A stretch of 64,000 bases of DNA from Silene latifolia (taxonomy: Eukaryota > Streptophyta > Magnoliopsida > Caryophyllales > Caryophyllaceae): positions 2,711,807 to 2,775,806 of the forward strand of contig NC_133537.1 in NCBI RefSeq assembly GCF_048544455.1, given 5' to 3'. Shown here in pieces: positions 1-12,118 of this stretch. A model generated the notes under the pieces. The model had not been told where the DNA came from. It made no database searches and worked only from the letters and a program-made list of their open reading frames with translations. How positions within the stretch are numbered: position 1 is the stretch's first letter; each line of letters begins with the position of its first letter. The translations under genes were made by a program, and so were the position numbers.

Positions 1-2757
1 TGCACACGTTGACGATATTCCTCACTCATCCCCACCCTCCAGAGTCCCGCCTGCCACCTTGTTCATTTTGATACGAAATCTTGACACCAACGCAGTCAAG
101 AAACAGCCTGAATTTTGTCTCAGGCAAGAACAAAACTAATAAAACAGAGTAAGGATCCTCTCCATTTCATACAATGAAATTGATGGTCCAATACTTCTCA
201 ATTGTCTAGAATTGCTCTTATACATCATCTAAGGACCCCCAAGTCCGCAACTTATTCAATAAAATAACTGAAGTATTTTATTGCATTTATACTTCTATTG
301 GAGGTAGTAGATCATTCATTTCTTATAACAAGATGAAGAGGATCTTAATGCAATCAAAAGAGAGACCATATACTACTGATATACACACATAGAAATCATA
401 TAGAATGCGGTCATGTGCAGATTTTATCTAGTTAAGCTAATAAAGTCATTGAGTAGTGTGGTATTCATGTTTCACGAGCCGTGTTCAGAGCCCTCAGAAT
501 TAAGCTTCCCTGCCTCCTCTTTACCCCTCAAAAGAACAGAATATTACGTAATCATGTACTCCAGAGCTTCACCCCTGCCTCAAGAGCTCTTGCAAATTGT
601 GGGTAGGGGATCGATGTATGCAGTTTTTCCCCAAGTCAATTGATTCCCTCAAATTCACGCATATTGCGAACCAATTTCCACGTATATCATGGTGACAAAA
701 GATCAAACCTTAATACCGACCCACTTCAGAAAATGAGTAAAAATTATATAGGCTTTGGTAAAATTGATCAAACATCACAGAATCCCTACCCCTACCCCTA
801 CCCCTACCTTTCTTCATACTTACTTCCCAACCCCCGTTCTACAACCTACCCACTTCGGGAAACACCTCAAATAAAATGGGCAACAACAAACTTCTCATCA
901 ATCAGTCCACAAAACAAAATCAACAATCCTTATATCATAGCAAATCAACATCCCTAACCCTCCTCATCCTCCCTTCTCAACACAAAGATCAAATTCTGCA
1001 ACTTGCCCACTTTAGGAAATGACCTCAAAATAAAATGGACAAGGACAAACTTCTTAATCATTCAAACCACCAAACAAAACCGACAATTCAACACAATACA
1101 ACAAAGCCATCAATTATGCTACCCCCCGCCGCTCCTTTACTCTCCTTCATTCTCACTTCCCAACTCCCAAGATCAAGTTCTGCAACCTACCCACTTCAGG
1201 AAACACTTCAACACAATACAACAAAGCCATCAATTGTTAACAATTACAGCTATTGTCGTTGGATGACAGTTGGACCAAAATGCACAAGGACCCATGTTTT
1301 TAATACACACACAACCTCACAAAGCAATCATATATAACGTGGTCATGTGTAAATTTCATCCAGTTTCGCTAGTGAAGTCATTGAGTGGTGGTGCTTTACC
1401 CCCCCCCCCATACACCCACACACACAGACACAAAAAAAAAAAAAAAAAAAAAAAAAAAATTATCACGTAAACATGTCCTATGCAGTTCCCATCTTTCCTC
1501 AAGTTACTCAGACTCCAGAGTACCAACAACAACAGCAACAAAAAGCAAAACATCACACCAGTGGCCCAAGATCTTTCGTAAATTGCAAGAGGGATTCAGT
1601 TTTACTTAGGGTTACTGAATTCCCTCAAATTCCACTCCATCGTGAACTAATTCCCTTGTGTTTCCTTTCCATATTACAACGAATAATACCAACCAAAAGC
1701 AAATTTTCCAATAATATTTTCATGGTTACAAAATATCAAACCTAAACACCGATCCACTTCAGGAAATGAGTAAAAATAACTAGGCTTCCATAAAATTAAT
1801 CAAATATTACAGAAAATCAACACCCCTACCCCTACCCCTACTCATTCTCACATCCAAAACCTCGAGATCAAATTCTGCGACCTACCCACTTCAGCAAATA
1901 CCTCAAACAAGATGGGCGATAAGTTGATAACAAACTTCTCATTAATCAATCAAACCATAAGACCAACCCAACAATCTAACACCATTAAACAAAATAACAA
2001 AGCCATCAATTGTGTTACCCCCTCCGTCTGAGTCACTTGTTTACCTTTCTTTAGACATAACAACCCAAAGACAGATGATCAATTTCCTCAAAATATAAAG
2101 GTAAAACACACAACCTATTAACCACGGCAAATAGGTAAATGAAAAACAACAAAGCCATCAATTGGTTTACTCCCTCGGGCCAATTCATTATACATATTGT
2201 TGTCACTCCGTAGACGCCAATTGGACCAAAATGCAAACCGATAACCAATTCACTCAAATCGATAGCTAAACAACTGACTAATCAACTCACACTAGAATAA
2301 AACAGGTAAACAAATGATCGGAGCATTAAAAAAAACTCCCAAAACCTGGGATACTGCTTGTTCCAACCAAGCCTCACAACATGAACACACAACAAAACCA
2401 ACAATCCCTATATCACAGAAAATCAACATCCCTACCCCTCCTCATTCTCACCTCCCAGTCCCAATATCAAATTTTGCGACCTACCCACTTCATCAAATAC
2501 CTCATAATAAAACGGGCAACAACAAACTTCTCATTAATCAATCAAACAACAAAACAAAATCCACAATCTAACACCAATTCACCCTACAGCAAAGTAACAA
2601 AGCTACCAATTGTATAATTACTCCCTCAGTCTCAGTCACTAGTTAAACAAAACAAATGACCAATCAACACACAACAACAGAATAAAATAGGTAAACAAAT
2701 AACCGGATCACAACATAATAGAATAGGTAAATAAATGACGGGAATATAACGAATCCC
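1..2757. repeat. gene-free flank with diverged C-rich repeat units
   Basis: No convincing exon is visible. From about 640 to 2600 at least five diverged copies of a 110-200 bp unit occur (near 780, 950, 1120, 1812 and 2410). Each has a C-rich stretch such as CCCCTACCCCTA followed by a conserved core ending in CCTACCCACTTCA. Homopolymers of C (about 1400) and A (about 1432-1459) lie between them. If the LWD gene to the right is spliced, this region is part of its intron. Confidence 0.5.
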
Positions 2758-3480
2758 TCACCTAGGATCCTGTTTATTCCAACCAAGCCTAACAAGCGGA
2801 GTATCAGGCTCACTACTTTCATAAATAATAGTACTATGTTCCTTATCCCTCAAATCGAAAACCCTAACCGACCCATCAGCCGAAACCGAAGCAAAAACCC
2901 CCGCACCACCCCAAGCAATATCATAAACCTCTTTATCATGCGCAATCAATTGCGTATCAACCGTCTCCTTTTCCACATCCCATATCGTACACGTCGTATC
3001 AATCGACGACGTACCGATACGACGCGGTTCAGCTTCATTCCAGTCAAACGAAGTCAACGGCCCACAATACTCCGAATTCTTATTACCGTTAAGGGTGGTT
3101 TTCAGTTCAACGGTATTATTATCGGTCACGTGCCAGACACGGAGGAAATCCGATGACGTGGCAAGGAGGTCGGGTTTGGAGCAGTCTTTATCGGGTATGA
3201 AAATGGTTTTTGTTGGCGGGTACGGGTGGTCGAATGAGAGAGACGGGTCGGACCGGATTTCGCCGGTTGAGTCGTCGAGTTGGACGATTTGAACCCGGTT
3301 TTGAGAGTGTTCTAGAAGAGATGCGATGGCGAGACGGTATTTTTTGTCGCGACGGACGGACCAGTTCATGGCGTAGATGTGCCATGGTGCTTCGTATGTG
3401 TAGATTTCGGATCGTTGTTTTTGTTGGTCGTCGGAAACTGGATCGACGGTTTGGTGATCGGCGGTGGTTGTTACGACCAT
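2758..3480 (-). CDS. LWD1: LWD/TTG1-like WD40 repeat protein, first exon (partial gene)
   Basis: The 240 codons match the N-terminal two thirds of plant LIGHT-REGULATED WD proteins: [20 protein letters not shown] near the start, then WD40 segments including [30 protein letters not shown] and [20 protein letters not shown]. These are WD-repeat adaptors; LWD1/2 act in the circadian clock and the related TTG1/AN11 in MYB-bHLH complexes. The [13 protein letters not shown] opening favours LWD over TTG1. Family members are about 340-350 aa, so roughly 100 residues (from the conserved YMAT segment on) are missing. The frame closes after NKQDPR at AGG-TGA, which is also a good splice donor (CCTAG|GTGAGG). 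Either the last exon lies beyond the window, implying an intron over 2.7 kb, or the gene is truncated. No matching exon is visible in positions 1-2757. Confidence 0.88.
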   Translation of the reverse strand: MVVTTTADHQTVDPVSDDQQKQRSEIYTYEAPWHIYAMNWSVRRDKKYRLAIASLLEHSQNRVQIVQLDDSTGEIRSDPSLSFDHPYPPTKTIFIPDKDCSKPDLLATSSDFLRVWHVTDNNTVELKTTLNGNKNSEYCGPLTSFDWNEAEPRRIGTSSIDTTCTIWDVEKETVDTQLIAHDKEVYDIAWGGAGVFASVSADGSVRVFDLRDKEHSTIIYESSEPDTPLVRLGWNKQDPR

Positions 3481-3775
3481 TTTTTTGCGGCGGTTTGTGT
3501 GGTGGTTGTGATGGGGGGTGAGGAATAGTCTAGGTGTCTAGTGGAGAGACTATGAAGATTTGTGTCATTTGTGTGATTGGTGGAAGTAATTGTGATATGG
3601 ATAATGGGAGTTAGAACTTAGAAGTTGGCTTGTGTACTTGTCAATCGGGACGGATCAGTTTGAGTCGGGTTATTTCTAAATTTGTAAGAATTTGAACTCG
3701 ATTGAGTTATTTTGAATTTAGGTATTTTATTATAATCAAGAGTTAATTGGATAACGGTTAATTTATAACAATAAA

Positions 3776-3815
3776 CTAGTTTTGGAGCCCGTGAAAATCA
3801 CGGGATCGTTAATAA
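3776..3815 (-). mobile_element. Helitron-like 3' terminus (minus orientation)
   Basis: Read on the minus strand, a short hairpin (CCCGTG with a small loop, CACGGG) is followed about 11 bases later by CTAG at 3776-3779 and then a T. That is the usual 3' end of a plant Helitron: hairpin, then CTRR, inserted between A and T. The other end is not clear; a weak candidate lies near 4640. Only the terminus is claimed. Confidence 0.4.
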
Positions 3816-5141
3816 TTGATTGTGTTTAAGTGTTTAATTTGTGAATAACTTATATGGAGTAGTCCCCCTCTCAATCATTTGTTTAATTTTAATTAAAAAA
3901 CCACACACAAATAATTAAAAAAAAAAGTAAATAAATAAACACGACTGGGGGAACGGTATTTTAAAACAAAAGTTTAATACACCAAATTTTTGATTCTGGA
4001 TGGTACGCAAACCAAAATGTGAATAGCTTGGTTGTTTTGAAGTGAGGACACAATCCGTCAAATTGAATTTTCGGTTCTTCAGGTCTTATGGACAATCTTG
4101 ACGCCATAGAAGTATTGGAACATGAAATTGCGCTCCATTGTCATCCCTTGTTTTCAAAGGACGGGTAATGTTGGTTTCGACAACCTGGTATCAAATAAGA
4201 CAATATGAATTGGTATTTTGATGAGATTTTATAGAAAGAAAATCAATGACTCTCAATTTTCTCGTTTTAGTTGCTAATGATTCTTCAATTGCCTGTTCAA
4301 TTAATGGTTCTTCAATTGTCTCTTTAATTAGCGATTCTTCAATTGTCTCTTTATTATTTAACCATTGATTTGACCGGCTTAAAGATTATAGAATATGAAT
4401 GGTTTTTTTCACCAACAAACATTGCATTTTGCCTCTTTATTGCTTGAATGAAGATACTGTTTTTATTGTCGTTTTGGTGCATTTTAAAGTACTTGGCCCT
4501 ATGTTTATCTTGCAAAGAAACGGTCGTGAACTTTTATGTGAGCAACTTTAACAACTATTCCAAATAATTCCAAGGAAAGATTACATATATTTAAAATATC
4601 ACATTTTGTGTTATAATAATATACTCCGTAGTATATATAAGATTAGATATGGGACAAAAAGTAAGAGAGTAAAGTAAGGATCAAAACTTTATAGGTGAAC
4701 TCTAATAATTATTATTATTAGTATAAGATGAGCAAAACTAATTACACATTGGAATTGAAACAATGAATTGGAGAATAAGAATCGTTTTCTAACTAATTAC
4801 TATTTATGCATATTATAACACTATGATAAGATCAAATTGACATGTGTATCGTAATTTGGCTAAACAATTTGATTTGTAACCTGTTTGACAAAGTAAAAAT
4901 AAAACATAAGTGTTACAAAGGAGACTAAAGTGTATGAAAGAGTGAAGGACAATAATGCAACAACATGTCAACAACTTATTAAAGATTTTTGCTACCATTC
5001 GATATTTCTAATACACCATTGTAGAAAAATGAAAAACTGACAAAAATGAAAGAGTCATCCAAACCAAGAAAAAAAATCTGTAAAGAAGATCCATAGCCAT
5101 TATTTCGAATCTCGTGCATTGTTATTCATATGTGAGTATGT

Positions 5142-5585
5142 CATCCTCTTATAATATTAATACAAACACACATAAAAAAATAACTAATAAAATTCTAATT
5201 AATTCAAAACATAATAAAAATAAAAAGTGCAACAATTAATTTAGTTCTCATTGTATAGTTTACCTACCAATTTTTTGAATAAAGTTGAAAATTCATTCTC
5301 CTGCAATATTAATATAAACACAAAAAAGTAACTAATAAGATTCTAATTAATTCAAAACATAATAAAAATAAAAAGTGAAATAATTAATTTAGTTCTTTAG
5401 CTATACCTTACCTACCAATTTTTTGAATAAAGTTGGAAATTCATTCTCCTGCAATATTAATACAAACACAAAAACTAATAACAAATTAATACAAAACATA
5501 AGAAAAATGAAAAATGAAACAATTAGTTTACTTTTCTATGTATACTTCAGGTGCTATTTTTTGAATAAAATTGAAAATTAGGGTG
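5142..5585. repeat. tandem repeat, about 150 bp x 3
   Basis: Three head-to-tail, diverged copies of an AT-rich unit. The shared block AATATTAATA recurs at about 5153, 5305 and 5453, giving spacings of about 152 and 148 bp. Other anchors repeat with the same order, for example ACCAATTTTTTGAATAAAGT. The third copy is the most diverged. Nothing suggests coding function. Confidence 0.8.
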
Positions 5586-6895
5586 AATATAATAGTTATA
5601 TATATGAAAAATTCTATTACAAATTCTCTCAAAATTTTATGAATGAAAGAAAAATAAAAAAATATGGTACATAAATAGGAGTATATATAGTAATGATGAA
5701 AGGAAAGTTAAAAGGTCATTTCATTAAATAAAGGAAATAATGGTTATTAAATAAATAAGGTAAATAAATAAAAAAAAATTATGAGAGGAGATCAATGGTT
5801 TACAATTTTTTTTTTGTGTGTGTTTATCCCTTATATTTTTTTTAACTTTTTTTACCTTATATTTTTTAATTTTCTTAAATTGGTAATCCATATCACTTTT
5901 TTTTACCATGTCACATTAAAAGTTGTCACATCACAATTAAACTTGCAATGTCACATTTTTTTGTTAGCCTTTTAATAAGATTTTATAGATATACAGATCA
6001 GATTATATTGATTCGAGTCAATTTGGATTATAAGTCCTCAATTCGGGCGTGGGCGTGGGCGTCGGGCTGGGTTGTTCGGCTCGGATTAACTTTGTCAAGT
6101 CTAATGAAAAGCCCTTGTTGCTTGGGATCCTTGTAAACGGGTTAATCTGATTGACTTCTGAGGGTTATTTGGAGTTTCTAAAAATTTGGGTTATATAAAG
6201 TTTGGGTAGAGTCATTTTGGATATATTTAGGTATGTTGTTATTATCAAATAATTTAGGCATAATGGTTAGTATTAAACAATAAATATTTAGGTTAGGTCA
6301 ATTTTAGTTAAGATAGTGATAGGGCGCCACCGGATGACACCCAATTTGGGCGTCATCCTCTCATATGGGGTGAGTGGGGACCCCTTCAATAAAGAATGGT
6401 TGTCAGGGGTGCATGAAGTTTATTTTTGTCTGGTCAATTTTGATAGATCTAATTTGAAATTGTCTGACCTGAATCTAATCAAACTAATTAATGATGAAAT
6501 TGAGCTATATGGTGGAACTAAACTAGATTAATCGAAGTAAGTTTAAAAAACTAAGTAATAAAGTGAAAAAAAAAATCGGGGCATAAATCATGATATTGAG
6601 TTTGGGTTTGGTGTAGATCGTATTTGAGACATTTTAAATACTTCGTAGTTGTTATTCGAGTACAAGTTATATTTTAGGTGGAGTTGTTTTTGCGCAGGTT
6701 TGAAAATGTTTAATTATACTTGATTCAGGTTCATTGTAGAAATGAGGATGGTAGATTTTGTTTGTTAAAATGTACTTCAAATAACTCTAAATGTGATAAT
6801 AATTAGGATGTTTTATTCGAAAGTTTTAAATGTAAATAATTCTAAATATGGTAACTCCTTCAATTAATTTCAAAAGATATCTCTAACTAGTTTAA

Positions 6896-7157
6896 GAGTA
6901 GGTCTTCTGAGAGACGGTCTCTTAATAAACTTTATTGAAAAACCATTGTACAATTTTAAGAAAAAGTGGTACTAAAGGTAATAAAATAGGTACAAATCAT
7001 TATTAATGATAAAATGGGTACATTTATTATGTAAATAGGTACAAAATTACTATGTCACAATCAACAATAAAAAGGGTACGAAATATATAAATAAAAGGGT
7101 ACGAAATATTGGTCTCTCAATAACTTAGTGAGAGACCGTCTCTCCCAAGTTTTAGTG
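6896..7157. mobile_element. MITE with 9-bp target-site duplication (Mutator-like)
   Basis: A 262-bp element with imperfect terminal inverted repeats that share the core GAGAGACGG, with both cores at equal distance from the tips. It is flanked by a perfect 9-bp direct repeat CTAGTTTAA (6887-6895 and 7158-7166). A 9-bp duplication with long, imperfect inverted repeats is typical of non-autonomous Mutator-like elements. It has no coding capacity. Confidence 0.72.
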
Positions 7158-8181
7158 CTAGTTTAATACTCATTTTTTCATTTTATTTCACACACATTTG
7201 TTCAATATATAGTATATAAAAAATAAAAGTATCTAAATAAAATGTATAAGAAAATTAAATAAAATGAGTAGCGAAGATATTTTCTTCTAAATTTCATCGA
7301 TTGTTATTATAGATTGTTAGATTGATTAACATATGACATTGGAATATGAAAAAGTCTTTTAATATTTCAATTTTCCATGACATTTATCATAAAACTTTCT
7401 ATTTAAGTACTCACATGTGCTCTTTAGACACGTTTTAGAAAAACCGCACTTATATTAATAGGGCATAAGCATAAGTCGAAGAAATATTAAGTTGTTATTA
7501 GAGAAAAAGTGTAAAGAATTGAAAAATTGAACGTGTATATATACCGTATAAGCGATGGCTATTTGGGTAGAGAGAGTATTTGCTTCTAAATTCCAATGAA
7601 GTTGATTGTGTTTGTGTTTAGAATTTGATTTATTTATTGTTAACATTTGTATCGGTTTTTCTAAAATGTTCTCTAATGGTCCATATTAAAGAGATTTAAA
7701 TGGAAAGCTTGAAGAAATGTATTCTTTGTTCAAAAGAAATTTAAAAGTCACACATGAACTAACTTATGTCGTTAGTCTATGAAGTCAAGGTTTTAATACT
7801 AAGAGGAAAATATACCTAAAAACATTATCATCCATGCTCATTTTGATATTTCGAAAATGTACTGATCGAACCTCAATGAATTTTAAATATAAAAATTACC
7901 AATTTATCTCCAACAAACTCACTAACTTTTCTCATTACCACAATAAATTTTCCAAGTAAATCAACTAAAAAAAAAACTCAACAATAATGTTCTACACTTC
8001 CATTAATAAATGACCGTCACTCTTCTAAATTCCTCCGTCGAATCCGTACCACCATCATTTTTATTATTTACATAGCAACTAGTGATTCCATTAATCTAGC
8101 ACCATCAATCTCCCATACATTTATCATCTAATCTCGAGTTCTGACGAAGTTCAAACACAGATCATACCTATACCAAACAAT

Positions 8182-9036
8182 ATGAAAAACGACAACAATA
8201 TTATTCACCAAATAAAAAACAATTTTAGCCAAGTACGTTTAATAACCGTCTCATTTCTTAGTTTCATTGTCGGGGCATTGTTAATGTTCGTTATAAAAAT
8301 CGACAACTCGTCATCGAATCCACAACAAGTTCACCGTCTCTCCATCGAGCCACCGGCAACAACAATCGAACAAGAGGCGATATTACATTACGCAACATCG
8401 AAAATCGTTCCACAACAATCGTTACAAGAGATCATGCAATCGTTTAACGTACTACGTACAAAGGCCCCATGCAATTTCCTAATATTCGGGCTTGGTTACG
8501 ACTCGGTCATGTGGGCGTCATTTAACCCGAACGGGACAACACTTTTCTTAGAAGACTCGGCCGAGTGGGTTCAATCAGTACTCAAGGACGCACCCTTTTT
8601 GAAAGCCAAAACGGTGTCGTATCGTACAAAACTCAAAGACGCTGACGGGCTACTGGCGACTTACCGAAACAATCCTGATTGTCACCCTAGAAAATTGTTG
8701 AAAGGTAACCGGGGCTGCCCGTTAGCATTAGAGAGTTTACCGGATGACGTGTACGAAAAAGAATGGGACGTGATCATGATAGACGCGCCTCGGGGGTGGG
8801 AACCGGAACACCCAGGACGAATGGCACCGATTTATTCCATGGCCGTGATGGCGCGTGGGAGAACACGCGCTGGGAATACGCACGTGTATTTGCATGATGT
8901 TAATAGGCACGTGGAGAAGACGTATGCGATGGAGTTTTTGTGTGAAAAATATAAGGTTGGTGGTGTTGGGAGATTATGGCATTTTGAGATACCGCCTTTT
9001 GGAAAAAATATTGGTGACGATGCCACATTTTGTTAA
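8182..9036 (+). CDS. DUF579 Golgi membrane protein, probable glycan 4-O-methyltransferase (copy 1)
   Basis: A single-exon 284-aa protein of the plant DUF579 family (GXM, IRX15 and AGM groups), whose characterised members methylate or otherwise modify glucuronic acid side chains on xylan or arabinogalactan in the Golgi. A type II signal anchor sits at about residues 20-38 (hydrophobic, ending ALLMFVI). The DUF579 domain follows, with LHYATS, PCNFLIFGLGYDSVMW (probable S-adenosylmethionine-binding region), TTLFLEDSAEWV, WDVIMIDAPRGW, PGRM, VYLHDVNRHVEK and EFLC. The motif set looks closer to arabinogalactan methyltransferase-like members than to IRX15, from memory of the family. The frame is intact and its length typical. 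A very similar copy follows at 10527, so this is one unit of a tandem duplication. Confidence 0.87.
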   Translation: MKNDNNIIHQIKNNFSQVRLITVSFLSFIVGALLMFVIKIDNSSSNPQQVHRLSIEPPATTIEQEAILHYATSKIVPQQSLQEIMQSFNVLRTKAPCNFLIFGLGYDSVMWASFNPNGTTLFLEDSAEWVQSVLKDAPFLKAKTVSYRTKLKDADGLLATYRNNPDCHPRKLLKGNRGCPLALESLPDDVYEKEWDVIMIDAPRGWEPEHPGRMAPIYSMAVMARGRTRAGNTHVYLHDVNRHVEKTYAMEFLCEKYKVGGVGRLWHFEIPPFGKNIGDDATFC

Positions 9037-9740
9037 ATAGTTTGAATTTTTATACGATATGGTTTTTAAGTGAGATGGTCAACCCGATTACCCGTTTGAG
9101 TATTTTGTGTTAGCGATATTTAGTTAGGACAGTTTTATATAAAGTAGTAACGGTTAAGAGATGAAGGTTGTAAATGGATTGAATGTGTACAAAAGCTAAG
9201 CATTTTCTTAGGGATGAAGATGCACGGGCACAATGTATAAAAGCGTGTTCAGGTGAGATTAATCTTATTGGTGGTGTTGACAACAAAAATTGGCGTATTT
9301 GGGTTGAAAAATATGCACGTCTAGTTACCAATCTACCATAGTGTCGGAAAGACCACTTCACAGAATTCTTCATTCTTTGTGAACATAAAGGTCCTCCAAT
9401 TATCTTTTACTCGATGTTGTCAAAAAAATAAATATCTTTTACTCATCTATTAAGTCGATAACTAAATGCAAAAATTAAAAGTTGGAAAGTAAAAACAAAT
9501 TGATTGATGTACTATGTAGTCATGTGATTAGGCACCAACATTGCGATCCACTGGTAAGACATACCGTAGCCAACACAGTAAACTTCAAAGAGTGTCGAGA
9601 GCAACGTCAATTCATTTTCCTACAACACGAGGAGAAATCGACAATTAATCGAATTTGTAAATTAAGAAACGATAAACTTTTACCAAATGTTATCGCCATA
9701 CACATCAGTCAAGGATAAAGTAGTAATACGTGCATACTAT
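9037..9740. other. 3' flank of DUF579 copy 1, no gene seen
   Basis: AT-rich flank. An open frame of 78 codons at 9482-9718 has no recognisable domain and no support. The stretch is part of the duplicated unit that ends in the prohibitin relic. Confidence 0.5.
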
Positions 9741-9985
9741 TTAAGGAGTTGATCAACATTAAACTGAATCTATGAGAAGATCGTTTCAACCAAAACCTTA
9801 AAATGATGGTTGAGGTCCAATTAATAATGGTCTTATGTCTTAACATAATCTGACAACTTTTCAAGATCTCGTTACCAATATACTCGTATACGCGAAGCGC
9901 CTTATCGGCGTACTCCGAGCCAAAGTGCTAGCAAACGCTGGAAAGTTTCGCTTCCTCTAAGAGACAAAAGGACTCGCATAATCAA
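9741..9985 (-). pseudogene. prohibitin relic (copy 1, strongly decayed)
   Basis: Read on the minus strand, recognisable prohibitin-like pieces survive: EEAKLSSV, then HFGSEYADKAL and IGNEILK in the right order. They correspond to the prohibitin stretch around LGLEYD, LPSIGNEVL and AVVAQFNADQLL. Stops interrupt it, so it is not functional. It occupies the same place relative to the DUF579 gene as the better preserved relic at 12119-12288, which marks both as parts of one duplicated segment. Confidence 0.6.
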
Positions 9986-10526
9986 AATCAGCCATCTAAA
10001 GGTACAATTAGTCTCACTACTATGGACAGATATATCCGTCTAAAGTGAAAGATTTGTCAAATATGCTTAAAGTGATGACATTTTTGGGTCCCTCCATACA
10101 ACAAATGATCAAAATCAGCCATCCAAAGGTATTTATTGCCAGACATGGACGAGAACTGGTGGACCCGGGTTCAGATATCCAAGGTAAAGGACTCCGCCAT
10201 TTCTGAAAATAAACCGACCATTTTGATTTATGACAAATTATGTATTCAAAATTTCAAAGATAACATATTCGTACAAAACAATTATTAACTTCATTCAATA
10301 AAAATGTCCTCCACTTTCCCTACACCAACATAAGTTCGTACCCTTCGAACGCGCACATCGTGCCTTCCAATATCTCAATCATTGCAAGACGTGAGTCCAT
10401 TAATCTTGCACCACCTCGCAACTAAAATTATTTCTCCATCAATTTTCTCCTCGATTTCTCCACACATATCTATATATAAAACCGGATTGTCAAATCGAAA
10501 TTCAAACTCAATATCAAACAAACAGT
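9986..10526. other. intergenic, upstream region of DUF579 copy 2
   Basis: No gene seen. It contains the promoter of the next gene; see the TATA box at 10470-10480. Confidence 0.5.
10470..10480 (+). promoter_or_regulatory. probable TATA box of DUF579 copy 2
   Basis: CTATATATAAA lies about 50 bp before the ATG at 10527. With transcription starting roughly 25-35 bp downstream, the 5' leader would be short, about 20-25 nt. Copy 1 has no equally good TATA box at the same place, so the two copies may be regulated differently. Confidence 0.5.
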
Positions 10527-11393
10527 ATGAGAAACCAAACTCGCTACAATAACATTTTTTCCAACATAAATAAACACAATCCTAGCAATGCGCGACTATT
10601 AGTCGCGACATTGCTTAGCTTTGTAGCTGGAGCATTGTTAATGTTTGTCGTGACAAATAATGATTCGTCTTTAAGTCCAATTTGGTACTACCCGGTATCA
10701 ACCACCACGACCTCAACGACAATCCAACAAGAAGCGATCCTACATTATGCCACGTCAGAGATCGTCCCTCAGCAGAGCTTACAAGAGATTATGCAATCAT
10801 TTAATGTACTACGTAAAACGGCCCCGTGTAATTTTTTAGTATTTGGGTTGGGTTACGACTCACTTATGTGGGCCGCACTGAACCCAAATGGAACGACTCT
10901 TTTTTTAGAAGAGTCGGACGAGTGGGTTACATCAATACTTAAGGACGCACCCTTTTTACATGCCAAAACGGTGTCGTACCGTACTCATCTTAAAAACGCT
11001 AACTGGCTACGGGAGACTTACCGGGACAATCCCGATTGTCGGCCTAGTAAGGGATTGAAAGGTAACCGGGGTTGCCCGTTAGCGTTGGAGAGTTTACCGG
11101 ATGAAGTATATGAAACGGAATGGGACGTGATCATGATTGACGCGCCTAGGGGTTGGGAACCGGATCATCCAGGACGAATGGCCGCGATTTATTCCATGGC
11201 CGTGATGGCGCGTGCAAGAACACGTCCCGGGAATACACACGTGTACTTGCATGATGTGAATAGACAAGTGGAGAAGACATTTGGGATGGAATTTTTGTGT
11301 GAAAAGTATAAGGTTGGTGGTGTTGGGAGATTATGGCACTTTGAGATCCCTCCGGTTCGAGATAATGTAGGTGACGATGCCATATTTTGTTAA
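10527..11393 (+). CDS. DUF579 Golgi membrane protein, probable glycan 4-O-methyltransferase (copy 2)
   Basis: A 288-aa single-exon paralogue of the gene at 8182-9036. It has the same layout: a short cytosolic N-terminus, a signal anchor at about residues 24-42 (LLVATLLSFVAGALLMFVV) and the DUF579 domain with PCNFLVFGLGYDSLMWA, LFLEESDEWV, WDVIMIDAPRGWEP, PGRMAAIYSMAVMAR, VYLHDVNRQVEK and EFLCEKYKVGGVGRLWHFEI. Differences concentrate in the stem region between the anchor and LHYATS, as expected for a linker. No key motif is lost, so both copies could be active. The substrate (xylan or arabinogalactan glucuronic acid) cannot be settled from sequence alone. Confidence 0.87.
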   Translation: MRNQTRYNNIFSNINKHNPSNARLLVATLLSFVAGALLMFVVTNNDSSLSPIWYYPVSTTTTSTTIQQEAILHYATSEIVPQQSLQEIMQSFNVLRKTAPCNFLVFGLGYDSLMWAALNPNGTTLFLEESDEWVTSILKDAPFLHAKTVSYRTHLKNANWLRETYRDNPDCRPSKGLKGNRGCPLALESLPDEVYETEWDVIMIDAPRGWEPDHPGRMAAIYSMAVMARARTRPGNTHVYLHDVNRQVEKTFGMEFLCEKYKVGGVGRLWHFEIPPVRDNVGDDAIFC

Positions 11394-12118
11394 ATACTTC
11401 GTATTCTATTTTGAATTTTGAATTTTTATACGTCCAGTTCTATATGAGAGGTCTTACATTTACATTATTATTCAAATTCCGTCTAACATGAGATTGTGTG
11501 AGAGGTTTTGTCGAGAAGAAAGCGCAGTTCATTGGACCGCTGTCATTAGGAAAAAAAATTGTACTTCGTAGCTCATTTTTCGATCATTTGAATAAAAAGA
11601 TGTTTTTCCGTCACCCCACCTACTGAAGGTAATGTTGATGTGAGACCAGTGCAGAGAATTCTTTGTGATTTATAAGACAGACAGACCAACTGAAACTTTC
11701 AATTCCGAACAATTTAAGAAACGCAATCACTTAGAGGTAAACTCGTCATGGTAGCAATTGTACTTTGAAACAAGCAAGCTTCAAGAATGATACTCCGTAG
11801 TTTGCTCGAATAGTAAACTCATCAAGCAGAATTACTCGTTAATACCAGGCAGTCTAATAGCAAGTCCAAAAGGTTCTCAAAAATGGGGCTCCAAACTTGT
11901 TAGAATCGAGTTCGCTAGCTAATTGTCCAGTTCGAGTACCATCACATACAAAAATTAAGTTTTATATTATATGAGGCCTCAAACAGTCTTTTGGACCGGC
12001 ACTCTCAGATTTATTTGGCGGCCATGGTTACTACAAGTCTACAACAGCTTAAGATTTAACTAATCCAGTATGTATTCTTACGAGCTACAACCGTCTTAGT
12101 TAATTAATTTATTAACAG
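11394..12118. other. 3' flank of DUF579 copy 2, no gene seen
   Basis: AT-rich sequence without a supported exon. It lies between the gene and the prohibitin relic and belongs to the second duplication unit. Confidence 0.5.

Larger units (their letters stand above)
3481..8181. other. intergenic region, no gene seen
   Basis: AT-rich DNA between the LWD gene and the first DUF579 gene. It holds the probable promoter and 5' UTR of the LWD gene (3481-3650), a Helitron-like 3' end near 3776, a three-copy tandem repeat (5142-5585) and a MITE (6896-7157). Short open frames here lack any recognisable protein signature. Confidence 0.6.

Noticed and set aside
785-812. CCCCTA tandem run resembling an internal telomeric repeat
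   Set aside because: The plant telomere unit is CCCTAAA. This run is short, lacks the A residues and belongs to the local C-rich repeat.
9482-9718. 78-codon open frame after DUF579 copy 1
   Set aside because: No recognisable domain and no family resemblance; chance frame in the flank.
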